Made by a program: the position numbers and the translations under genes
Notes under the pieces: model-generated
The model's database searches: none
Told to the model about the DNA's origin: nothing
What the model saw: only the letters and a program-made list of their open reading frames with translations
Assembly (NCBI GenBank): GCA_903909435.1
Contig: CAIVVT010000090.1
Location: forward strand, 1-40,684
Direction of reading: 5' to 3'
Length of the DNA stretch: 40,684 nucleotides
Source of the DNA: an uncultured Acidobacteriia bacterium
GTDB lineage: Bacteria; Acidobacteriota; Terriglobia; Bryobacterales; Bryobacteraceae
In this document: piece after piece, positions 34,594 to 40,684 of the stretch
How positions within the stretch are numbered: position 1 is the stretch's first letter
Layout: the number at the start of each line of letters is the position of its first letter

Positions 34594-35661
34594 ATGAATT
34601 CAACAGGACTGGTGACATTTACGTTGGCCGTGGCGGCGGCATGGCCGCTTACCGCGCAGGTGAAGACGGAGGTGCCGCCCGTGGTGCCGGGCGCGAAGCC
34701 CGTCGCCGTGGAACGCATCATGATCCACGGCGCCACGCTCGAAGGGAACCTTGAAGGCGACGCTGTCGATCGCGACGCGATCGTGTTCCTGCCGCCGAGC
34801 TACGCCAAGCAGAAGAGCCGGCGCTACCCGGTGGTGTACGCGCTCCACGGCTACTCGATCGGCGCCGAGCAGTGGACGCATGAGATCGCGGTGCCGCAAA
34901 CCATCGAAGGCGCCTTCGCGCAAGGTTCGAAGGAAGTGATCGTCGTGCTGCCGGATTCGAAGACCGTGCACAACGGCTCGATGTACTCCAGTTCGGTCAC
35001 CACGGGCGACTTTGAGAACTACATCGCGCACGACGTGGTCGCCTACATCGACGCGCACTACCGCACGATTCCCAAGCGCACAAGCCGCGGACTGGCCGGT
35101 CACTCGATGGGCGGCTATGGCGCGACGCGCATTGGCATGAAGCACGCCGACGTCTTCGGCAGCCTCTACATCATGAGCCCCTGCTGTCTGACGCCGATGA
35201 CCGGTGGGCCGCCCAATCCGGATCAGGCCAAGGCGCTGGAAGCCGTGAAGACCAGGCAAGAGGCCGCAAATCTGCCCTGGGGGGCGCGCGCCGCGCTCGC
35301 CACTGCCGCCGCGTGGGCGCCGAATCCGAAGAACCCGCCGTTCTACCTCGACCTGCCAACCAAAGACGGCAAGCCGCAGGCGGACGTCGTAGCCAAGCTG
35401 ACCGCGAACGCTCCATTGGTCTTCATCGATCAGTACATCGGCGCTCTGCGGCAGTATCGCGCCATCTCTATCGACGTAGGCGATCAGGACGGCCTGCGCT
35501 TCGATGCCATCAAGCTGCACGAGATCCTCGGCAACTACGGCATCGCTCACGGCTGGGAGATCTACAAAGGCACCCACACCAGCGCGGTGGCCGACCGCTT
35601 CCAGAACCACGTTCTGCCATTCTTCAGCAAGAGTCTGTGCGCTGGCAAGGACTGCAGGTAG
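34594..35661 (+). CDS. Secreted alpha/beta-hydrolase esterase (355 aa)
   Basis: ATG 34594; an AAGGAG lies 13 bases before. The leader (FTLAVAAAWPLTAQ) suggests export. The esterase D/feruloyl-esterase branch of the alpha/beta fold is shown by RYPVVYALHGYSIGAEQWT, the nucleophile elbow GLAGHSMGGYGATRI (Ser171), a likely Asp in DVGDQDGLRFD and His in KGTHTSAVADRF. Asp and His assignments are by position. It would split ester-linked sugars or small esters outside the cell, fitting the glycosidase nearby. There is no other enzyme gene in the same unit. Confidence 0.85.
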   Translation: MNSTGLVTFTLAVAAAWPLTAQVKTEVPPVVPGAKPVAVERIMIHGATLEGNLEGDAVDRDAIVFLPPSYAKQKSRRYPVVYALHGYSIGAEQWTHEIAVPQTIEGAFAQGSKEVIVVLPDSKTVHNGSMYSSSVTTGDFENYIAHDVVAYIDAHYRTIPKRTSRGLAGHSMGGYGATRIGMKHADVFGSLYIMSPCCLTPMTGGPPNPDQAKALEAVKTRQEAANLPWGARAALATAAAWAPNPKNPPFYLDLPTKDGKPQADVVAKLTANAPLVFIDQYIGALRQYRAISIDVGDQDGLRFDAIKLHEILGNYGIAHGWEIYKGTHTSAVADRFQNHVLPFFSKSLCAGKDCR

Positions 35662-35990
35662 CACGGGCCGAGGGCGGAAGCGCCGTTCCAGGAGAGTGGC
35701 TGCTACGGGAAGACGCTCAGCTGCGCCGTGCCGCCGTTGCGATTGGCCGAGATCGCCGTTTCGGCCCAATAGCGAGGTCGCTGGGCGGCTGCGGAATTGG
35801 AGCTTTGTCCGAGTCGCCGACCACACGTCCATACTCCAGAGAACGCGCTATCAGGAATCCCTGGCGCCATCAGCAACGCACATCCCCGGCTTGAAGCCTG
35901 GCGGTGCAGTGCGATTAAACAGGTCTAACAAGGAGCATCACTCGGCCTGCGGGTATCTCTTCCGGGACTGGGCACGACTGAGGAATACTC
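35662..35990. other. Intergenic region after the esterase gene
   Basis: About 330 bases between converging genes; no gene, strong hairpin or repeat recognised. Confidence 0.4.
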
Positions 35991-36722
35991 CTAGCCGGCT
36001 AGCTCGCGTGCGGGTTTCGCACCCTGGCTGCGGAGCCACGCGACAAGGTCTTGATTGCTGCTTTGTTGCGCACCATCGAGCGGCGCGATCTTGTCCCAGC
36101 CGACCCAGTTTATGTTTGCGCCTTTCCCGGTCAGATACTGCGCGGCCTGCAACTGGCCGCCCCGGCACGCGTGCCAGAGTGCTGCGGTGATTTGGTCGCC
36201 CGCCGGCTTGGGCTCTTGTTCGAAGTAGGTCGCCAAACGATCTAGCAGGCCGAGGCCCGCCGACTCCGTAAAAGTGGTCTTCGCACCCCGCTCTAGTAGA
36301 CGGCGCGCTGCATTCCACTGTGCGAAGATCACGGCGTCGGACATGGCGGCGCCGTTCGTGAAAATGGCCCCCGGGCTTTCGATCCTGGCGCCGCCATCGA
36401 GCAGCGCGTCGAGGGCGTCAACATCATCGCAACTCGCGGCCCCGTGGAGCGGCGTTTCCGGGGCGTTAGCTCCCACCAGTGGGGCATCGGGGTCCGCGCC
36501 CCGGTCAATGAGCAGCTTGATTGTCTGCGGCACACGGGGGAAATGGCCGGGCCAATCTACCGCGATGTGGAGCAAAGTGCGACTGGTCCCCTTTGGGTCG
36601 ACGATGCGCGTCTTGGAAATCAAAGGCTCGCCGTCCAGCAGTTGCCTCAACGCCTCGACATCTCCTGAGTGAATCGCACTCATCAGTGCTTGGGCTAGCG
36701 GTTCCGAGGTTCGTATTTCCAT
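35991..36722 (-). CDS. Ankyrin-repeat protein (243 aa)
   Basis: ATG 36722; GGAG lies ~12 bases upstream. About five degenerate ankyrin repeats are seen: TLLHIAVDWPGHFPRVPQTI with KLLIDRGADPDAP, TPLHGAASCDDVDALDALLD, NAARRLLERGAKTTF, ALWHACRGGQLQAAQYLTGK and APLDGAQQSSNQDLVAWLRS. No signal peptide, so a cytoplasmic protein-binding role is likely. No catalytic domain is present. Its partner is not evident. Confidence 0.88.
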   Translation of the reverse strand: MEIRTSEPLAQALMSAIHSGDVEALRQLLDGEPLISKTRIVDPKGTSRTLLHIAVDWPGHFPRVPQTIKLLIDRGADPDAPLVGANAPETPLHGAASCDDVDALDALLDGGARIESPGAIFTNGAAMSDAVIFAQWNAARRLLERGAKTTFTESAGLGLLDRLATYFEQEPKPAGDQITAALWHACRGGQLQAAQYLTGKGANINWVGWDKIAPLDGAQQSSNQDLVAWLRSQGAKPARELAG

Positions 36723-36792
36723 AGCGCCGGATGTGCTCCTTCGCCATTATGCACCGGCGGACGAAGGCGCCGGGCGCTCGAATTCACGCGTA

Positions 36793-37185
36793 CTACCGGG
36801 TGACGGGCTTGGCCTTGCCCGTGACGGCGCGGCCCGACGCCGTGCGGGTCTTTGGGGCTGTGACGAAGCGCCATGCGGAGCCCAGGAGGTCCCGTAGTTC
36901 GTCGATCCGGATCTTGGACAATCTCACCAGCACGAGGGGATGATCCAGGTAATGATCCGTCAGGTAGTAAGTTTCCGGCGCTTCCGCCAGGAGCCCAGCC
37001 CGCTGATCGAAATCGATGCGGACGGCGAGCGATTCGGGTTCAGCCGATTTGTGAACAGGCAAGCAGGCCAAGAGGGCGCCGCGCACTTTGAGCGCCGGTG
37101 ATCCGTACATTGTACTGACCTGCACGTCCGGCAGCGCCAGGCCAATCTCACGGACGATATCGAATGTGCGCTTTGTTCCGGGCAT
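36793..37185 (-). CDS. MmcQ/YjbR-family DNA-binding-like protein (130 aa)
   Basis: ATG 37185, weak ribosome-binding site. Family signs: REIGLALPDVQVSTMYGSPA at the start, LAVRIDFDQRAGLLAEAPE, YYLTDHYLDHPLVLVRL and an ending LRDLLGSAWRFVT. The fold is the double-wing YjbR type, thought to bind nucleic acid, but its function is not known. The last ~20 residues are basic and Pro/Ala-rich. It is about 120 bases beyond the DUF1801 gene on the same strand. Confidence 0.85.
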   Translation of the reverse strand: MPGTKRTFDIVREIGLALPDVQVSTMYGSPALKVRGALLACLPVHKSAEPESLAVRIDFDQRAGLLAEAPETYYLTDHYLDHPLVLVRLSKIRIDELRDLLGSAWRFVTAPKTRTASGRAVTGKAKPVTR

Positions 37186-37308
37186 AAGGATCCAAGTTCC
37201 AAGGGCTTTTCAGTCCGGGATTTGGGTGGGCCGTTTGAACAACTCCGCACCCCGTTCTGCCGATCATGCCAGGATCACGCTGCCCCTGCCTGATGCCTTC
37301 CATTTTCG

Positions 37309-37773
37309 TCATCGTTTCTTCCCCCCGACAAAGGGGTTGGCGGCCGCCTGCTGCATCCACGCGGCTACTCGGTTCTCGTCGAGATCGTCCACGGATGCCA
37401 GCTCTACGCCTCGTGTGGACTTGCCCATCCCTATGGGCGTCACAGGCGGTTCAGGCTGGATCTCCGTGCCGCGTATGAACATCAGTTTCACGTGACCGAC
37501 GAAAGCACCGGACGAGAAGCACCAGCCTCCGTCCACACCGTAGTACGCCATCCCCCACTTCACCGCACGTTGGAGGTTTGGCAACGTATTGGCAGCCAGA
37601 GCATCGACACGCTCGGCGATACTGCGCTGCGGCTGCGGCAAGCTCGCGATATAGGCGAACACGGGCGCATCACCTTGCGCGGCCTTCGCGGCGCTTGCCT
37701 TGCCTGTCATGGCGACCAGCAGCTTCGGGCCAGTTTGGCCTTGGGCATCGGGCTTGAGGGGAGGCGTGCTCAC
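37309..37773 (-). CDS. DUF1801 family protein (154 aa)
   Basis: The start is GTG 37773, overlapping the AHSA1 stop (GTGA). The DUF1801/YdhG-like domain covers about residues 35-145: FAYIASLPQPQRSIAERVDA, VKWGMAYYGVDGGWCFSS, GHVKLMFIRG and RGVELASVDDLDENRVAAWM. The N-terminal ~30 residues are an Ala/Lys-rich extension. Iron/ligand-binding or frataxin-like roles have been suggested for relatives, without clear proof. Last gene of the ArsR-AHSA1 operon, so it shares its control. Confidence 0.85.
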   Translation of the reverse strand: MSTPPLKPDAQGQTGPKLLVAMTGKASAAKAAQGDAPVFAYIASLPQPQRSIAERVDALAANTLPNLQRAVKWGMAYYGVDGGWCFSSGAFVGHVKLMFIRGTEIQPEPPVTPIGMGKSTRGVELASVDDLDENRVAAWMQQAAANPFVGGKKR

Positions 37774-38249
37774 GATCTCCCCAAGGTGACGAGAAGTGCG
37801 TCCAGCTGCTCGAACTGCTCGCCGGCCCCGCTCGTGCTTCCAGAGGCGATTGCGTCATCGAGGGCTTGCTTTGAGGGATGGAGTTCGTGCAGGACCAGTA
37901 GCGTCTGATCGCCCTTTTCCTCGAAGGTCACCGTGGTAACGGCACCATCGGCGCTCTCTTCATTCGTCCAGACGATGCGCGAGTGGGGCGTCACTTCGAT
38001 ATAGCTGCCGAAGAACGCCATAGGCTGCTCGGAGGCAGGGTGGCTGAACACGAAACGGTACGTGCCCCCCGTGCGCACGTCGGCCTCGCACGAAACGAAA
38101 GATATTCCGCACGACTCCGGCACCCACCACCGCTTCAGCAACTCAGGCTTGGTCCAGGCCTCGAACACGATGTGCGGAGGGCCGAGGAAGGTTCGCGTGA
38201 TGACTAGCTCACGCTCGGACTTTCGTTCTACCGTCGTGGGGTTGTTCAT
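37770..38249 (-). CDS. AHSA1/SRPBCC-domain protein (159 aa)
   Basis: ATG 38249, six bases after the regulator's stop, with GTGAG upstream. The helix-grip fold of AHSA1-like proteins is clear: ELVITRTFLGPPHIVFEAWT, KPELLKRWWVPESC, GGTYRFVFSHPA, TVTFEEKGDQTLLVLHE and a closing helix. Such proteins bind hydrophobic small molecules or client proteins in a central cavity. Pairing with an ArsR-type repressor is very common for this family. The ligand is unknown. Confidence 0.9.
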   Translation of the reverse strand: MNNPTTVERKSERELVITRTFLGPPHIVFEAWTKPELLKRWWVPESCGISFVSCEADVRTGGTYRFVFSHPASEQPMAFFGSYIEVTPHSRIVWTNEESADGAVTTVTFEEKGDQTLLVLHELHPSKQALDDAIASGSTSGAGEQFEQLDALLVTLGRS

Positions 38250-38255
38250 AGGGGC

Positions 38256-38621
38256 TCACTTTCTCTGTTTTCGTCCATCGGATCTTTCCTCCCGTTTCAA
38301 TGACTCAACGAGCTTGTCCAACTCGTCGAAGCGTGCGTCCCAGAGCTGGCGGTAGCTCTCAATCCAGGCCGCCTCTTCCTCCAGGCGGCGTAGCCCGAGC
38401 TTGCAAGTACGCACGCGCCCGACCTTTGCCGTGGTGACGAGTCCCGCCTGCTCCAAGACACCGACGTGCTTCTTCATGCCCGTGAGGGTCATGTGAAACT
38501 TCTCGGCAAGGTCCGTTATCGAAGCGTCCGCACGCCCAAGACGCTCCAGAATGCCGCGTCGGGTGGCGTCCGAGAGCGCGGCAAACGAGGCATCCAGATG
38601 GGCTCGTTGAAACTGAACCAT
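38256..38621 (-). CDS. ArsR-family transcriptional repressor (121 aa)
   Basis: The start is chosen as ATG 38621 (MVQFQRAHLDASFAALSD), which is the usual family beginning; ATG 38633 is four residues longer. The winged HTH is seen in FAALSDATRRGILERLGRA, ASITDLAEKFHMTLTGMKKH and LVTTAKVGRVRTCKLG. There is no Cys-based metal site (no CxC), so it probably senses something other than metal ions, as do ArsR proteins paired with AHSA1 genes. A palindrome covers the start codon, fitting self-repression. First gene of a three-gene operon. Confidence 0.9.
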   Translation of the reverse strand: MVQFQRAHLDASFAALSDATRRGILERLGRADASITDLAEKFHMTLTGMKKHVGVLEQAGLVTTAKVGRVRTCKLGLRRLEEEAAWIESYRQLWDARFDELDKLVESLKREERSDGRKQRK

Positions 38622-38630
38622 TCGGTTCAG
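38613..38630. promoter_or_regulatory. Palindrome over the ArsR start codon, probable operator
   Basis: CTGAACC (38613-38619), spacer ATTC, GGTTCAG (38624-38630): perfect 7-4-7 inverted repeat. It covers the chosen ATG (38619-38621), and a TTATAT lies just upstream. Size and symmetry suit a dimeric ArsR repressor. Confidence 0.6.
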
Positions 38631-38766
38631 CATATAACACGGATGGACGGCATGCAAGGGGAAGTTGAGCGCGAGCGGCATCGGCCCAGCCACCATCACG
38701 CCCACAGCTTTTTTTCCGGGCGGCGTGAGCGGCGAAGTGAACGGGCTACCCGCTTCGCTTCGCGAA

Positions 38767-39729
38767 CTACCTGTCTGGCAGTCGCACCTGCCCGTCCTGG
38801 ATCAGCCATTGCACCGCCTCGAAGACGGCCTGAAGCGACGAGTAGCGCGGCTGGTACTCGAGCAGGCGCTGCGCTTTGGCGATACTGCAGCTCGGGCTGT
38901 GCGCGATGTGATCCCATGTCGCATTGGCCTCGGTCTCAGCGACCGTTGCGCGCCACGCGGGCCACGGCAGAAACGCCAGCCGGGCCGGCTGCCCGAACCA
39001 CGCTGCCATCGCCCCGGCATAGCCGCGCAGCGTCATCGCCGCAGGTGACACGACATGAAAGCTCTCGCCCGTCGCGGCGCGCCAGTGGACGAGCGCGCGC
39101 TCGAACGCCTGCGCCACGTCGTCGGCGTGCACGTGATGAACGGTCTCCAGGCCCAGGTTAGGCAGAGTCAACTCCTTGCCTGCGGCCAACTGCGTGAACA
39201 CGGCAGGGTTGAAGTGGCCAGCGGGGTTCAAAGGCACCCAGCCGGGCCCGACGATATGCCCCGGGTGCAGCACCGTCGCCGGAAACCCGGTGCGCCGCGC
39301 CTCATCCATCAGATACGACTCGATCGCCGCCTTCTGTATGCCATAGTTGCCGAACGGCGTGCGCGGCTGGGCCTCGGTCGCCGGTACGACCGCGCTCGGC
39401 CCGTGCACCCAGATGGTGCCGCAGTGGAGGAAATGCTGCACATTGCCACGCAGCGCGTTCACCAGCTGACGTGCGCTGTCAAGGGTATAGCAGATGAGAT
39501 CGATCACAACCTCCGGCCGCAGCTCGCGGATCTGCGCGCCGAAAGTCCCCACCGCTTCGGCCTCCGCCCGATCGATCGTCCGCTGCTCCACTGCCGTCCA
39601 CGCCGCTTGCGCCTGGTATGGATCGCGCAGGCCGCGACTGACAGCGACCACCTCGTGGCCGGCTGCGACCAACCGCGGCACCAGATAGGTTCCAATGTGT
39701 CCGCTTCCGCCGATGATTACAACTCGCAT
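38767..39729 (-). CDS. NAD-dependent epimerase/dehydratase family protein (320 aa)
   Basis: ATG 39729 with GAGG six bases before. Extended short-chain dehydrogenase: Rossmann glycine motif VVIIGGSGHIGTYLV near the start, the YGIQK active-site pair (family YxxxK), VDLICYTLDSARQLVNAL-type strands (EVVIDLICYT) and HVHADDVAQAFERAL. The usual catalytic Ser/Thr is probably in FLHCGTIWVHG. It likely modifies a nucleotide sugar or similar compound with bound NAD(P). No partner gene is adjacent, so the substrate is unknown. Confidence 0.87.
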   Translation of the reverse strand: MRVVIIGGSGHIGTYLVPRLVAAGHEVVAVSRGLRDPYQAQAAWTAVEQRTIDRAEAEAVGTFGAQIRELRPEVVIDLICYTLDSARQLVNALRGNVQHFLHCGTIWVHGPSAVVPATEAQPRTPFGNYGIQKAAIESYLMDEARRTGFPATVLHPGHIVGPGWVPLNPAGHFNPAVFTQLAAGKELTLPNLGLETVHHVHADDVAQAFERALVHWRAATGESFHVVSPAAMTLRGYAGAMAAWFGQPARLAFLPWPAWRATVAETEANATWDHIAHSPSCSIAKAQRLLEYQPRYSSLQAVFEAVQWLIQDGQVRLPDR

Positions 39730-40154
39730 GGCCGCCTCACTTTAGCAATAACAGATGGCGCCGGCACGCGTTCTTCGCTGGTAGAGACGGTTCCCCATCC
39801 GACGGGGTCGTCCCCGATCAGCAAGGCGACCAGCGTGTGCACGCAATCGTCAGGCTGCAATTCGCTGGACCAACCGCCTTCGGGAGTGCGGCCGCAGAGA
39901 CCGAACGCCCGGATGTTTCGAACCCTGCTACGGGATGACGAGCTGACCTGCGGGCAGTGCAGCGCTGAAAACCACCGAGCACCGGAACCCGCCGGAACGA
40001 GTGGGAGCCAGGCCCATGCAGACTACGCGACTGCGCATCCCGGACGCTGAGGTTTCTGCCAGCGGGTTCCGGGACTGAGGAGGTAGTTGTGCCGAGCTGA
40101 GTCAGATCTCCGGAGCGATCCCGGCGAAGCGGAGGAAGAGTAAGAGAAACGAAA
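39730..40154. other. Intergenic region after the epimerase start
   Basis: About 425 bases with no supported gene or clear regulatory site. Confidence 0.4.
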
Positions 40155-40684
40155 ATGGTCACGCACTTGCCGGCGGTCCTTTGGTGTGGAGCTCTCACCT
40201 TGGCAGGGCAATCCGTCTACAAAGACATGCCGCGGGTGTATCGCAAGGTGGCGGACTCCGTAGCGGAGTTTTGGGCCGGGAGCGTGGACGACGTGTACCG
40301 TTTCCTCGATGGGCGGGTCCACAAGGGCAGCGTTTCGCGAGACGCCACCACTGCGGGGGGAAGGCCAATGCGCACGGTGGTCTACGGGCAGCGGCGCGGC
40401 GCGGAAAGCCCGCGCCACCGTGGTGGAAGGCAGCGCCTCGATTGGGTTCGAACGTTCAAATCCGGCCTCTGTGGGCGAACAAGCGAGGAGTTCGGACGGG
40501 GGTTGGTGGGGCCTGCTTTCTGCCCGGCACGGCAGGCCCGTGTGCGGGCGCTGGAGAGCCCGCGCGGCTCGGAGAGCCGCCCCACCCCGGACACTGGCAC
40601 TGGATGGGGTAGGGGAGGGGATGGCTGCGCTGGCGGGCTCTGGAGAGACGCCCCGCCCGGGCTGGTTCGAATCGGGTTCGATCG
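40155..40684 (+). CDS. Doubtful open frame running off the window
   Basis: From ATG 40155 the frame stays open to the end of the window. The first ~75 residues look protein-like (KVADSVAEFWAGSVDDVYRF), but the later part becomes Gly/Arg/Pro-rich as if non-coding. The ribosome-binding site is weak (GGAGGAAG is ~17 bases away). It may be a decayed gene end. No family is recognised. Confidence 0.2.
   Translation, partial: MVTHLPAVLWCGALTLAGQSVYKDMPRVYRKVADSVAEFWAGSVDDVYRFLDGRVHKGSVSRDATTAGGRPMRTVVYGQRRGAESPRHRGGRQRLDWVRTFKSGLCGRTSEEFGRGLVGPAFCPARQARVRALESPRGSESRPTPDTGTGWGRGGDGCAGGLWRDAPPGLVRIGFD
40564..40580. repeat. GC-rich hairpin in the terminal region
   Basis: GCGGCTC (40564-40570), GGA, GAGCCGC (40574-40580) is a perfect seven-pair hairpin in a stretch of similar GGAGAGCC-type words (40549-40660), suggesting a repeat family rather than a gene. 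Confidence 0.5.

Noticed and set aside
40181..40612. Gly/Arg-rich frame of 143 residues near the right end
   Set aside because: The composition is typical of an out-of-frame reading of GC-rich DNA, and another frame there is more protein-like.
1..40684. CRISPR array, rRNA genes or insertion sequences
   Set aside because: No regular spacer-repeat structure, no rRNA sequence and no transposase-like frame with terminal repeats were found.

Overview
The window looks like a chromosomal segment of a GC-rich, free-living bacterium. A secreted GH106-type glycosidase, a Tat-exported LamG-like protein, TPR and ankyrin proteins, an ArsR/AHSA1 operon, CCA-encoding tRNA genes and secG followed by tRNA-Leu(GAG) would fit an Acidobacteriota of the Solibacter/Bryobacter type. 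That placement is an inference from gene content and style, not proven. The first 24 kb is accessory DNA (phage-like, mobile and defence genes). The remaining 16 kb reads as ordinary chromosome.

Region 1 (1-5271, + strand): a compact phage-tail-like run. It holds a partial gene, two tiny genes, two small membrane proteins of holin-like build, a 982-residue repetitive tail-fibre-like protein and a 156-residue protein duplicating the end of that fibre. The last two carry export signal peptides, which is unusual for tail fibres.

Region 2 (5272-11655): an AT-richer promoter with a tandem repeat and an inverted repeat precedes a translationally coupled pair, an excisionase-type HTH protein and a NYN/PIN-like nuclease. 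Facing it is a four-gene minus-strand operon: large serine recombinase, two ParB/RepB-like proteins and a DUF3489 protein. This resembles a self-contained mobile or partition module. The 510 bases upstream of the recombinase hold a cluster of TTTCGAC repeats in front of a Fic gene.

Region 3 (11656-24311): defence island. It has a Fic AMPylase-type protein, then a minus-strand type I restriction-modification operon (stand-alone HsdM, an HsdM-HsdS fusion, HsdR and an unrecognised 108-residue protein). Divergent from it are a GIY-YIG/DUF4357 protein and a DarT-DarG toxin-antitoxin pair acting through reversible DNA ADP-ribosylation. A short ORF resembling the start of an ADP-ribosylglycohydrolase lies between the last two.

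Region 4 (24312-40684): a probable non-coding scar, a Tat-exported LamG-like protein, an ABC-type ATPase coupled to a ligase-ACP-acyltransferase fusion (phospholipid remodelling), an exported TPR protein, a convergent GH106-like glycosidase, secG and tRNA-Leu with a terminator, and a secreted esterase. A minus-strand group follows: ankyrin protein, MmcQ/YjbR, an ArsR-AHSA1-DUF1801 operon with a palindrome over the regulator's start, and an NAD-dependent epimerase. The last 950 bases hold at most a doubtful open frame and GC-rich hairpins.

The best candidates for something undescribed are the HTH-NYN pair, the recombinase-ParB-ParB-DUF3489 operon, the asymmetric M + M-S type I methyltransferase with its small downstream gene, and the signal-peptide-bearing fibre genes.
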